Notes: a model not told the origin generated them from the sequence alone. A stretch of DNA of 28,283 nucleotides from Lawsonibacter sp. (GCA_022798155.1 JAAWLY010000007.1:1-28283), one strand, 5' to 3'. Positions 1-7,805 are shown, numbered from the stretch's first letter. A program made the numbers and translations.

Positions 1-18
1 AATAGCTTTAAAGCTATT
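1..18. promoter_or_regulatory. 18-bp perfect palindrome
   Basis: The window opens with AATAGCTTTAAAGCTATT, which equals its own reverse complement across all 18 bases. It lies about 20 bp upstream of the proposed promoter of the hydrolase/transporter operon, so it could be an operator for a dimeric regulator. It could equally be the tail of a structure cut by the window edge, because nothing to its left is visible. The palindrome is seen directly; the regulatory role is inference. Confidence 0.35.
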
Positions 19-38
19 ATACCATAGAGCTGGTGAAA

Positions 39-67
39 TTGTAAAATATTTTCTGAAAGTGTATCAT
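39..67 (+). promoter_or_regulatory. Probable sigma-A promoter of the hydrolase/transporter operon
   Basis: A -35-like TTGTAA (39-44) and a -10-like TATCAT (62-67) are separated by exactly 17 bp, in an AT-rich stretch ahead of the first gene. The start site would be near 74, giving a leader of about 50 nt before the ATG at 125. The -35 is weak, so an activator or the palindrome at 1-18 may matter. Confidence 0.45.
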
Positions 68-124
68 TTTTTCAGCAATTCACCCATCGGCCAATGTAAA
101 AAGAATCGAACAAGGAGGCAGCTT

Positions 125-1030
125 ATGGCAACTGAATTTATCCGCTTTGGCAATATGTTCCCACCACAGGAGGCTGTGGAACGCCCATACATAATTGACC
201 GAGATCCCTTTCATATTGCGGGAAACCTGTATTATGTGGGCAATCTTTGGTGTGCGTCTCACCTGATCGACACTGGCAAAGGGCTGATTCTGCTGGATGT
301 TCCCTGTGCCTCTGGCCTGCCCGGCTTGCTCTACAACATTCAAAAACTGGGCTTCCAGGTGGATGATGTCAAGTACATCGTGATTTCGCACGCTCACACG
401 GATCATTATGGTTCTGTCAATGCACTGGTTCACCGAACCCACGCCAAAACCTTTATGGGAGCGGTGGATACCCAGGATATGCTGAACAACTCCGAGCGTA
501 CCAAACGGCTGGATGCCGGCTTAGGGCCCTACAACGAGTCGTTTGTCCCCGACGTGCAGTTGGAGGATGGAGACGTTATTGAACTGGGAAATGTAAAAAT
601 GCGGTGCATCCTGACGCCGGGGCACACAATTGGCGTCATGTCCCACTTTTGGGATATGGATGTGGATGGAAGGACAGTCCATGTTGGCATCTACGGTGGC
701 GCAGGCTATGGCTCTCTGTCCACAGAAGGACTAAAGAAGTTTGGACAGCCGCTGTCTATGCAGCAAACCTTTTTGGAGTCCATTGAAAAAGTCTGGGACG
801 AGCCGGTAGACCTGATGCTGGGCAACCATCCCTTCCACAGCGATGAGTACCAGAAGCATCAGCGCCAGCTGGCAGGGGAACAGGACCCGTTTATTGACCC
901 TGCCGAGTGGCATCGTTTTCTGACGGAGTTAAGAGATGGCTTTAAGGCGTTCCTCGCCTATACGCCGGAGCAGGCGGCCGCCCTCTTTGCAGAAACGCAT
1001 CTGATGGAGTATTACGGCGATACAATTTAA
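125..1030 (+). CDS. Metallo-beta-lactamase-fold hydrolase (B3-like)
   Basis: A 301-residue cytoplasmic enzyme with no signal peptide. The metal-binding signature HAHTDH (residues 89-94) is intact. A further metal-ligand histidine lies in PGHT (H167), and a C-terminal GNHPFH (233-238) resembles the last histidine of subclass B3 metallo-beta-lactamases. The fold binds one or two zinc ions and hydrolyses lactams, lactones, thioesters or related esters; the sequence does not fix the substrate. The start is ATG 125, preceded by AAGGAGG at 112-118; an upstream in-frame ATG at 59 has no such site and overlaps the promoter. It is the first gene of a four-gene operon with a carboxylate-type transporter and an esterase, so catabolic hydrolysis of an imported compound is more likely than antibiotic resistance. 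The family is clear; the reaction is unknown. Confidence 0.88.
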   Translation: MATEFIRFGNMFPPQEAVERPYIIDRDPFHIAGNLYYVGNLWCASHLIDTGKGLILLDVPCASGLPGLLYNIQKLGFQVDDVKYIVISHAHTDHYGSVNALVHRTHAKTFMGAVDTQDMLNNSERTKRLDAGLGPYNESFVPDVQLEDGDVIELGNVKMRCILTPGHTIGVMSHFWDMDVDGRTVHVGIYGGAGYGSLSTEGLKKFGQPLSMQQTFLESIEKVWDEPVDLMLGNHPFHSDEYQKHQRQLAGEQDPFIDPAEWHRFLTELRDGFKAFLAYTPEQAAALFAETHLMEYYGDTI

Positions 1031-1059
1031 TGGCAGAATAAAAAGAACAGGAGGCTTTC

Positions 1060-2394
1060 ATGATGAACCCTACCCTCGTTGCAGTACTTATGCTGGCCAT
1101 TGTGGTTGGTTGTATTCTCTGGAATAAAATTCCGATGAACTTTGTCATGTTCGTCGTGCCTTTTGTATGCTGTCTGGCATTGGGCTTCAGCGTGCAGGAA
1201 ACCAGCGGATTTATCCTGAATCAGATCAATTCGGTGATGGCTTCGGCCGGTTATATGCTGCTGTTTGGCCTGGTGTACTTTACCATGCTGACAGAGACCG
1301 GTATGTTTGAAATCATCATCAATAAAATGATTGGACTATTGGGCAAAAGAATGAATGTAGTGGTCGTTATGATTATAACCTCTATTATCAGCTGCATTGC
1401 CTATCTTACAGCCAGTATGTCCACCGCCTACCTCATCGTATTTCCCATTATGATTCAGATGTATAAGAAGTATAAAATGAGCGGTGAGGTCGCTTTTATC
1501 GTCTGTCAAACCGCCGTCAGCGCCATGTGTTGGCTGCCCTGGGGGATCGGTGTGGTTAATTCCGCAATGATGGCCGGCGTCAGTCCGGAGGAACTGGCCT
1601 CTGCTTCCATCCCTTGGGGACTGTGTTTTATCCCCGCAATCATCCTCCAGTGGATCTATTTTGCCTTTGACCACAAGAAGAAACACGGCACCTTGGGCCT
1701 GCCTCAAAACACGGCGGATGCCGCAGAAGCGGATGAGGTGGAAAAAGAGGCAAATCCCAATGCCCGCCCCCAGCTGTTTTGGTTCAACCTTGCGGTGTTT
1801 GTATGTGTTGTAGCTGCGCTGGCCTACTTTAAGATACCTTCCTACATCGTATTTATCGCCGGCTCCATCATTACCGCACTGGTTAACTACCCAAAGGATT
1901 TTGGTGCGATTTGGAACAAGGCTGGAGGAACTTTCTTCAATGTGCTGGTTATGCTGTTGGCAATCTGCTTTTATCTTGCTGCGTTCAATGCCGCCCCGGC
2001 AGATGGCAGTCAGCCGTCCATGGTCAACGCCTTGGCCAACGCAATGACGGGCATCTTGCCTGAGTTCCTGATGAAGTATATGTTTGTAATTTTCCTGATT
2101 TTGGTGGTGCCCATTGTCCACTTTATTCCTTATCAAGTCTACAACACCATGTATCCCCTGTTTATTTCGGTAGGTGCATCCTTTGGCTTTGGGTCCATGG
2201 CGATGATCGCCCCCTTCGTGTGTAACTTAGGCTTGGCTACCTCGGTTACACCTATGAACTCCGCCACCTATATCGGCTGCACGTTGTGCGAGGTGGATGT
2301 GGATCACTTCTGCAACTGGGGCGGCGTGGTAATGTTTATTACCAATTTGATTGTATTGGCGACCGCTTTACTTACCGGTGTGATGGTACTGTGA
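1060..2394 (+). CDS. CitMHS-like carboxylate transporter
   Basis: A 444-residue, very hydrophobic protein with about 11-12 membrane spans. The N-terminal half carries features seen in the CitMHS citrate-metal/proton symporter family: a span beginning MLLFGLVYF followed by TETGMF, a serine/threonine-rich loop STAYLIVFPIM, and a re-entrant-like LPWGIGVVNSAMMAGV. A charged cytoplasmic loop (DHKKKHG through EKEANPNAR, about residues 207-243) splits the protein into two halves, as usual in this fold. AGGAGG lies just ahead of two adjacent ATGs (1060 and 1063), and either could be used. It starts 29 bp after the hydrolase stop, so co-transcription is near certain. The likely substrate is a small carboxylate or dicarboxylate taken up with cations. 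The ion-transporter superfamily is fairly sure; the exact substrate is not. Confidence 0.78.
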   Translation: MMNPTLVAVLMLAIVVGCILWNKIPMNFVMFVVPFVCCLALGFSVQETSGFILNQINSVMASAGYMLLFGLVYFTMLTETGMFEIIINKMIGLLGKRMNVVVVMIITSIISCIAYLTASMSTAYLIVFPIMIQMYKKYKMSGEVAFIVCQTAVSAMCWLPWGIGVVNSAMMAGVSPEELASASIPWGLCFIPAIILQWIYFAFDHKKKHGTLGLPQNTADAAEADEVEKEANPNARPQLFWFNLAVFVCVVAALAYFKIPSYIVFIAGSIITALVNYPKDFGAIWNKAGGTFFNVLVMLLAICFYLAAFNAAPADGSQPSMVNALANAMTGILPEFLMKYMFVIFLILVVPIVHFIPYQVYNTMYPLFISVGASFGFGSMAMIAPFVCNLGLATSVTPMNSATYIGCTLCEVDVDHFCNWGGVVMFITNLIVLATALLTGVMVL

Positions 2395-2408
2395 CGGAAA
2401 GGAACAAT

Positions 2409-2900
2409 ATGGACAATACTTACGAAGTTATGAAGAAGTTGGAAGAAAAAACGGGCGACAGCACATTTTTTTCCGGGATGCTGGGAATGGAGCAAATCCC
2501 AACAGAAGCCCTTGCGGCTCTGGGCTCCAATGTTACACTGGAAGAATTTCTGGCAGAGATGAAAAAACATGGTCTGGAAGTTTCAATCAAATCCAAGAGC
2601 AAAGAACGAAAAACTGAGCCTCCTGATGAAGCGATGATCTCCAGTGTCCATCTTGCCTCAGCAGTAGAGGATACTGCTGAGAGCCGTGAGCGGTATTTGA
2701 GGGTGCGGGAGAAAGCACAGCAGAAGTTGGGTGAAACTGGATATATCCAAGCATTGATGGAGTCTGGAACCAGTACTTGTCAGGCTGTAATTGATGAGGT
2801 AGCATTGAGAGAGCTGAATACTGCCAGCTATCAGGGAGACTTCGGAGAATTACGTAATTTGTCTCAACAGCTAAAAAAGGAGGAGCGCAATGAAGATTAA
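2409..2900 (+). CDS. Unknown 163-residue acidic protein in the hydrolase operon
   Basis: I do not recognise a family. The protein is soluble, highly charged and apparently mostly helical, with no signal peptide, membrane span or cysteine-based metal motif. An N-terminal part (1-57) has the look of a short helical domain. A lysine-rich linker (58-70) leads to a second helical part ending in a Lys/Glu tail. The start ATG 2409 follows a GGAAAGGA site that begins at the transporter stop codon, so the gene is tightly linked to the transporter. Its last 11 bases overlap the start of the esterase gene, and the esterase ribosome-binding site (AAGGAGG) lies inside this gene, suggesting translational coupling. 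It could be an accessory or regulatory partner of the transporter or esterase; that is inference from position only. Confidence 0.7.
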   Translation: MDNTYEVMKKLEEKTGDSTFFSGMLGMEQIPTEALAALGSNVTLEEFLAEMKKHGLEVSIKSKSKERKTEPPDEAMISSVHLASAVEDTAESRERYLRVREKAQQKLGETGYIQALMESGTSTCQAVIDEVALRELNTASYQGDFGELRNLSQQLKKEERNED

Positions 2901-3843
2901 GCCTTTCCCTGGTTATGAGGACCACCTTCTCAGCTATTTGTGCGAGGACAATGATGAGCTGAAAAAACGCCGTGAAGCGCAGGGGCGGGCGCTGATGTCC
3001 TACGAGCTGCCCCAAGGCATGACAATGGAGGATCGTGTTATCCCCGGCGGAGACGGACAGGCCATGAATATCCGCATCTATATTCCGGCCGATCTGCCGG
3101 CCAACGCTCCCATGGTGCTGGACATTCATGGAGGGGCTTTTGTAGGGGGCAATCTGGACATCGACAATTCCCGCTGTATTGCCCTGGCCCAACGGATTCC
3201 CGCCGTGGTGGTAGGGGTAGAGTACCGGCTCAGTGTGGGTGGAGTCCACTTTCCCGCCCCTCTCATGGATTGCCGCGCTGCCTACCTCTGGATGAAGGAG
3301 CACGGAACAGAATTGGGGGCAGATGGAACCAAAATCGGCATACACGGTTCCAGCTCCGGCGGAAATCTGGCCGCAGGACTTGCGCTGTATCTCCGGGATC
3401 ACAATGAGCAGCCTCCCTGCCTGGCGGTATTGAACTGCGCTACTTATACCCCCGCTGTTGAGGAAACGATGTCTTTCCAGCAGCTCATTCAGTTGAAAAT
3501 GGGCCCAGACAACAAGGCGCTTGGCGCGGAGGCGTCCTACTTGGGCGGCTATGACGGCACACAGCCCTCCTACTATGCTTTCCCCGCATTGTCTCCTGAC
3601 CTGGGAGGACTTGGCGCGCACTTCATTATTGCCGGAGAGTATGACACCCTGCGGGACAGTGCGGTGGATTATGCTCAGAGGTTGCTCCGCAACGGGGTTC
3701 CTATAGAACTGTTTGTGGCAGGACGTCTGGGACATTGCTTTAGCTGTGCCCCCCATCCTTTCACTGATTTGACCCACGATTTGATTTCTGCAGCGTTCCA
3801 GCGTGAATTCGAGTTGCTGGATCACCTCAAGAAAAATATGTAA
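2890..3843 (+). CDS. Alpha/beta hydrolase, HSL/acetyl-esterase type
   Basis: A 317-residue cytoplasmic esterase. It has the oxyanion-hole motif HGGAF (80-84), the nucleophile elbow G-S-S-S-G (153-157, nucleophile S155), an acid in GEYDTLRD (probably D252) and a C-terminal catalytic histidine in GHCF (H282). This is the complete triad of the hormone-sensitive-lipase-like family, which cleaves esters of short acyl chains or aryl acids. ATG 2890 is preceded by AAGGAGG at normal spacing and lies inside the end of the upstream gene. A terminator follows about 70 bp downstream, so this is the last gene of the operon. Together with the MBL-fold enzyme and transporter it suggests uptake and stepwise hydrolysis of an ester or lactone-containing compound. 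Family assignment is firm; the substrate is unknown. Confidence 0.88.
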   Translation: MKIKPFPGYEDHLLSYLCEDNDELKKRREAQGRALMSYELPQGMTMEDRVIPGGDGQAMNIRIYIPADLPANAPMVLDIHGGAFVGGNLDIDNSRCIALAQRIPAVVVGVEYRLSVGGVHFPAPLMDCRAAYLWMKEHGTELGADGTKIGIHGSSSGGNLAAGLALYLRDHNEQPPCLAVLNCATYTPAVEETMSFQQLIQLKMGPDNKALGAEASYLGGYDGTQPSYYAFPALSPDLGGLGAHFIIAGEYDTLRDSAVDYAQRLLRNGVPIELFVAGRLGHCFSCAPHPFTDLTHDLISAAFQREFELLDHLKKNM

Positions 3844-3909
3844 TTGTGTCTTCCTGGGGATTTTTATTGAAATGCTCAGTTGACAGTAGGCCTCCTACCT
3901 ATTCTTGAA

Positions 3910-3948
3910 AACAGCAGTGGTCTTGCAAGACGGATCACTGCTGTTTTT
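3910..3948 (+). terminator. Rho-independent terminator of the hydrolase operon
   Basis: AACAGCAGTG (3910-3919) pairs perfectly with CACTGCTGTT (3936-3945). The 16-nt loop contains a smaller GTCTT/AAGAC hairpin, and a run of five T follows. It ends the operon that begins near 74. An open frame from 3880 reads straight through it, which shows that the start of that frame is not the true start of the esterase remnant downstream. Confidence 0.85.
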
Positions 3949-3984
3949 ACAAAATTCAGAGCTTGGAACGGTGAAACCCAATTA

Positions 3985-4961
3985 AATCAGAGGTTTCTTT
4001 ATCTGAATATTTGGACTCCGGCTCAATCAAAACAGGAAAATCTTCCAGTTATCTTTTGGATTCATGGGGGAGCTTTTGTAACCGGATATGGTCATTCATC
4101 CCATTTCAGTGGGGAGGCATTTGCCCGGCAAGGTGTAATTTTAGTTACGATCAACTATCGGCTCAATATTTCTGGCTGGTTGGTCCATCCGGAGTTGTCC
4201 GCCGAGAGTGAAAACGGTGTTTCTGGCAATTACGGTTTAATGGACCAAATCTATGCGCTCAACTGGGTTAAACGAAATATTCACGCCTTTGGTGGTGATC
4301 CAAATCGAATTACCTTGGCCGGCCAGTCCGCAGGGGCCATGAGTGTAAATTATCTGCTCCATTCCCCTGTTGTAAAGGGCAACTTCCAAAGGGCGATCAT
4401 GCAGAGCGGCGGCGGACTGATGGCTTTTCCTGATATGACATATTATCGCACGGTCCATGAAGCGGAACTTGTAGCAGAAACTGCCTTGAAGCAGGAACTA
4501 AAAGTAGAGAACATCCAACAGGCTCGTGCGCTCAGCGCTAAAGAACTGCTTGAACGTTGGATGGCTGCAGGGCCTGGAGGCTCCAGACTGCAATGCAGCC
4601 CGGTTATTGATGACTCATTTTGAAGAGCTCTTTGGATAAAATCGCCGGTAAGTCTGCATATGCTCATGTCCCAACTCTCTTAGGATACACTACAGGTGAA
4701 AACATTCCAATAATGCCTACCCCAGATGATTTTCGGACCGTCATGGAAAAAGATTTGGGCGATTGGGCGGAAGAATTCTTTCAACTTTGCCCGTTGGAGG
4801 ACAAAACAGAGTGGGAAAAGTTCAAATTTTATAGCTGCAGCGAATTGTTGCGATCCTCCTGTGAGGCCTGGGCAAAGCTGGTGGAACAGCAAAACAATCC
4901 ACCCGCTTATGTCTATACACTTTCCCGACACCTTCCTGGGGATGATGCCGGGGCATTCCAT
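3985..4961 (+). pseudogene. Type-B carboxylesterase remnant (frameshifted, truncated at both ends)
   Basis: Similarity to bacterial para-nitrobenzyl-esterase-like carboxylesterases begins at RFLYLNIWTPA. It continues through HGGAFVTGYG (oxyanion hole), NYRLN, GNYGLMDQ, GGDPNRITLAGQSAGA (nucleophile serine in GQSAG) and SPVIDDSF, where a stop occurs at 4621. It resumes in another frame with VPTLLGYTTGE and ends at RHLPGDDAGAFH (about 4961). The usual first ~90 residues, containing the FKGIPYA-type motif, are missing. So is everything after GAFH, where the rest of the family continues for roughly 100 residues. One frameshift near 4615-4625 separates the two halves. It cannot make a working enzyme as it stands. 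It lies just after the terminator of an operon that already contains an esterase, so it may be a decayed duplicate function or part of an older catabolic cluster. Confidence 0.8.
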
Positions 4962-4991
4962 GGTTCCTGTCTAACCGCTGTCCATGGTTCC
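4957..4991. repeat. 11-bp direct repeat at the esterase breakpoint
   Basis: TCCATGGTTCC occurs at 4957-4967 and again at 4981-4991. Recognisable esterase sequence stops inside the first copy. Short direct repeats of this kind are typical of slippage or deletion end points, so this probably marks where the carboxylesterase gene lost its 3' end. The sequence from here to the tRNA terminator shows no recognisable gene. Confidence 0.45.
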
Positions 4992-5106
4992 AGTATATTG
5001 AAACGGCGCTATTCTTTCCCGGCTCTCCCGTTTCCTTCAGCCGCTTTTCCCACTTCTATATGGTCGATCTCGATACCTTGAAAACCTGATGTGTTTCCTC
5101 TGCGGG

Positions 5107-5160
5107 ACATAAAATAAAAATCGCCTGAAAAGTTTGAAAAACAAACAAATCAAGCGATTT
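5107..5160 (-). terminator. Terminator of tRNA-Arg (minus strand)
   Basis: On the minus strand AAATCGCTTGA (5160-5150) pairs with TCAGGCGATTT (5128-5118), 10 of 11 positions plus one G-T pair. A T-rich tail down to about 5107 follows. It begins right after the tRNA CCA end and probably ends transcription arriving from the ftsH operon as well. Confidence 0.8.
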
Positions 5161-5161
5161 C

Positions 5162-5238
5162 TGGCACGCCCGAAGGGACTCGAACCCCCAACATTCAGAA
5201 CCGGAATCTGACGCTCTATCCAATTGAACTACGGACGC
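5162..5238 (-). tRNA. tRNA-Arg (anticodon CCG)
   Basis: The minus strand folds as a complete 77-nt cloverleaf. The acceptor stem is GCGTCCG with CGGGCGT (G-U at the top pair). The D arm is GTTC/GAGC, and the anticodon stem TCAGA/TCTGA encloses the loop TTCCGGT. The variable loop has five bases, a TTCGAGT T loop follows, and CCA is encoded in the gene. The loop gives anticodon CCG, reading the arginine codon CGG. It has its own consensus promoter and terminator, and its 3' end points into the AT-richer accessory segment at 1-5100. Confidence 0.96.
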
Positions 5239-5259
5239 ACATCTTAAAAGCGCTTTGCT

Positions 5260-5288
5260 ATTATAACAGATTTGCATCCTTTTGTAAA
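5260..5288 (-). promoter_or_regulatory. tRNA-Arg promoter
   Basis: On the minus strand TTTACA (5288-5283), a 17-bp spacer and a perfect TATAAT (5265-5260) precede the tRNA, whose first base is 5238. The start site would be near 5253. The promoter lies in the 87-bp gap after ftsH, so the tRNA is transcribed independently and possibly also by read-through. Confidence 0.8.
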
Positions 5289-5325
5289 GGGGTAAATTAA
5301 CAGTTGGGCGAGAAAAATTTTAGCT

Positions 5326-7215
5326 TCAGGGCTGTATATTCTGATAAGGGACGAACTCCTCTGCCCGGGGGTCGTCAAAGACCTTGGCAAAGACCTCGCC
5401 GTCCATTGTCTCATGGTCCAGCAAGTACCGGGCGGTGATTTCCAGCTCCCGGCGGCAGCGGGTGAGGATCTCCTCACACCGGACATAGGCGGAGTCGATG
5501 AGGAGACGGACTTCCTCGTCGATGACTGCCGCCACCTCTTCGGAGTAGCTCTTTGCCTGGGCCATAGAGCGGCCGATGAACACCTCGTCGTGGCCGCTTT
5601 CAAAGGTGACGCTGCCCAGTTTTTCGCTCATGCCGTAGCGCATAACCATATTTCTGGCAATGGCGGAGGCCCGCTGGATGTCGCTGCCGGCGCCGGTGGA
5701 GATATCCCCCAGCACCAGCTGTTCAGCCACTCGGCCGCCAAGGCAGCGGGCGATCTGTTCCGTCAGCTCCTGTTTGGACTGGTAGGCCCTGTCCTCGTCG
5801 GGGAGGGAGATCGTCATACCGCCGGCCTGACCTCTGGGGATGATGGTGATTTGATGGACAGGGTCGGCTGTGGACAGCTCGTGGATGACCACAGCGTGGC
5901 CCGCCTCATGGTACGCTGTGAGCCGCCGGGTGTGGTCGGTAACCACGCGGCTGCGCTTCTCGGGCCCGGCGATGACCTTCAGCATGGCCTGATGGAGGTC
6001 GGCCATGGTAATAAAGCGCTGGTCCGCCCGAGCCGCCAGCAGAGCCGCCTCATTGAGCAGATTTTCCAGGTCAGCCCCAGTGAAGCCAGAGGTTGCGCGG
6101 GCTACGTCCTTCAGCACCACATCCTCGGCCAGGGGTTTCTGCCGGGCATGGACCTTTAAAATGGCCTCTCGGCCCTTGATGTCGGGCAGTCCCACATAGA
6201 TCTGCCGGTCGAACCGGCCGGGACGCAGGAGGGCGGGGTCCAGGATGTCCTGGCGGTTGGTGGCGGCCAGCACGATAACGCCCTCGTTGGAGGCAAAGCC
6301 GTCCATCTCCACCAGCAGCTGGTTCAGGGTCTGCTCCCGCTCGTCGTGGCCGCCCCCCAGGCCGGTACCTCTCTGGCGGCCCACGGCATCGATCTCGTCG
6401 ATAAAGACGATGGCGGGGGCGTCCTTCTTCGCCTGGTCAAACAGGTCCCGAACCCTCCCCGCGCCCACGCCCACATACAGCTCCACAAAGTCGGATCCGG
6501 AGATGGACAAAAACTGTACTCCGGCCTCGCCGGCCACCGCCTTGGCAATGAGGGTTTTGCCGGTGCCCGGAGGGCCCACCAGCAGCACGCCCTTGGGGAT
6601 GCGGGCCCCCAGGGAGGTAAACTTCTGGGGATCACGGAGAAACTCCACAATCTCCTGCAGCTCCTCCTTCTCCTCGTCCGCTCCGGCCACATCGTCGAAG
6701 GTGATTTTTTTCTCCTGGTCGGACAGAGTGCGGGTGCGGGCGCGGCTGAACCGGGCGGCCCCGGGGGCCCCGCCCCCTCCGCCGGCCCCGCTTCGCTGGC
6801 GCATCATCAGGTACCAGAACAGACACAGCACCACCGCCGCCACCAGGTAGGGGATCAGGTTATACCACCAGGCGCTCTCCATGCCAGGGGGGTAGTCGAA
6901 TCCCTTCAGCACGCCGGAGTCCAGCTGCTGGTTGACCAGCTCCCGCATGTCGTCATAAAAAATGGCGGGGTTGGCGATGTGGCAGCGCAGTCTGACGGGC
7001 TGGCCCTCCTCCTGGGTTCGGAGGGTGAGGGTCAGGGTGTTGTCCTCCAGCGTGAAATACTCCACCTGTTCCTGGAGGAACAGGGTGCGGATCTCGCTGT
7101 AGGTATAGACGTGATCCTTGCTCGCCCCCATCTCCTGCAGGGCGGTGACGGCAAACAGGGCCAGCAGAGCCAGCAGCAGATACATGGCGATATCCCGAGG
7201 GCCAAAGCGTCTCAT
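5326..7215 (-). CDS. ftsH: ATP-dependent zinc metalloprotease FtsH
   Basis: A membrane-anchored AAA+ protease that forms a hexamer and degrades misfolded membrane proteins and short-lived regulators. Numbered from the upstream ATG at 7221: TM1 about 12-30, an extracytoplasmic domain about 35-118, TM2 about 121-139, Walker A GPPGTGKT (216-223), Walker B IVFIDEID (271-278), second region of homology through RPGRFDR (333-339), and the zinc site HEAGH (438-442) with a third ligand probably D514. All catalytic residues are present. Two in-frame ATGs are possible, 7221 and 7215. The AAAGGA site lies only 2 nt from the first but 8 nt from the second, so I chose 7215 (629 residues). It follows hpt and ends the tilS-hpt-ftsH cluster. 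A Gly-rich segment after TM2 (about 145-152) is a little unusual but harmless-looking. Confidence 0.96.
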   Translation of the reverse strand: MRRFGPRDIAMYLLLALLALFAVTALQEMGASKDHVYTYSEIRTLFLQEQVEYFTLEDNTLTLTLRTQEEGQPVRLRCHIANPAIFYDDMRELVNQQLDSGVLKGFDYPPGMESAWWYNLIPYLVAAVVLCLFWYLMMRQRSGAGGGGGAPGAARFSRARTRTLSDQEKKITFDDVAGADEEKEELQEIVEFLRDPQKFTSLGARIPKGVLLVGPPGTGKTLIAKAVAGEAGVQFLSISGSDFVELYVGVGAGRVRDLFDQAKKDAPAIVFIDEIDAVGRQRGTGLGGGHDEREQTLNQLLVEMDGFASNEGVIVLAATNRQDILDPALLRPGRFDRQIYVGLPDIKGREAILKVHARQKPLAEDVVLKDVARATSGFTGADLENLLNEAALLAARADQRFITMADLHQAMLKVIAGPEKRSRVVTDHTRRLTAYHEAGHAVVIHELSTADPVHQITIIPRGQAGGMTISLPDEDRAYQSKQELTEQIARCLGGRVAEQLVLGDISTGAGSDIQRASAIARNMVMRYGMSEKLGSVTFESGHDEVFIGRSMAQAKSYSEEVAAVIDEEVRLLIDSAYVRCEEILTRCRRELEITARYLLDHETMDGEVFAKVFDDPRAEEFVPYQNIQP

Positions 7216-7259
7216 AGGCATAATCCTTTCATACTCAGCCTCTCTCTTCCAGGGAGGCT

Positions 7260-7805
7260 TTATTCGCCCCCGTAGATTTCCGGCTTCAGGATGCCGATGT
7301 AGGGCAGGCTGCGGTATTTTTCAGCGTAGTCCAGGCCGTAACCCACCACAAAGGCGTCGGGGATGGAAAAACCGCAGTAGTGCAGCTCCACCGGCTTGGT
7401 GCGGCGATCCGGCTTATCCAGCAGGGCGCACAGCCGGACGGAGGCGGGATGGCGGTGCTCCAGAATGTTCAGCAGATAGCTCAGGGTATTGCCGCTGTCC
7501 AAAATATCCTCCACCACAATGACGTTGCGGCCGGTGATATCCTCCGACAGGTCCTTGATAATCTGGATTTGGCCGCTGGAGGTGGTGCCGCCGCCATAGG
7601 AGGACACAGACATAAAATCCAGGGTGCAGGGCAGTTTGACCTCCCGGCACAGGTCGGCCAGAAAGACGAAAGAGCCCCGGAGGATACCAACGAACATGAT
7701 CTCCTGGCCGGAGTAGTCCGCCTCGATCTGCCGGGCAATCTCTGCCACCCGGTTTTTCAGCTGTTCCTCAGTAAATAATATCTCCTGAATATCGTTCTCT
7801 AGCAT
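7260..7805 (-). CDS. hpt: Hypoxanthine phosphoribosyltransferase
   Basis: A 181-residue purine salvage enzyme that joins hypoxanthine or guanine to PRPP, giving IMP or GMP. The PRPP-binding loop IVVEDILDSGNTL (96-108) is complete. ILRGSF (41-46) and the flexible-loop SSYGGGTTSSG (68-78) are typical of bacterial HPRTs, as is the length. ATG 7805 is preceded by an AGAAAGGAAG site. The gene sits between tilS and ftsH, the standard Firmicutes arrangement. Its leader contains two competing hairpins (see 7826-7863), so it may have extra control apart from operon transcription. Confidence 0.96.
   Translation of the reverse strand: MLENDIQEILFTEEQLKNRVAEIARQIEADYSGQEIMFVGILRGSFVFLADLCREVKLPCTLDFMSVSSYGGGTTSSGQIQIIKDLSEDITGRNVIVVEDILDSGNTLSYLLNILEHRHPASVRLCALLDKPDRRTKPVELHYCGFSIPDAFVVGYGLDYAEKYRSLPYIGILKPEIYGGE

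Noticed and set aside
125..1030. Metallo-beta-lactamase as an antibiotic-resistance gene
   Set aside because: There is no signal peptide, and the operon partners are a carboxylate transporter and an esterase; the fold is shared by many unrelated hydrolases.
3880..3984. Coding start of the carboxylesterase at 3880
   Set aside because: The stretch contains the operon terminator hairpin and has no esterase similarity; no ribosome-binding site precedes it.
6346..7275. Long open frame on the plus strand opposite ftsH (about 309 codons)
   Set aside because: It is antisense to a complete FtsH with intact motifs. Its translation is low-complexity Gly/His/Gln-rich, as expected from the reverse strand of GC-rich coding DNA.
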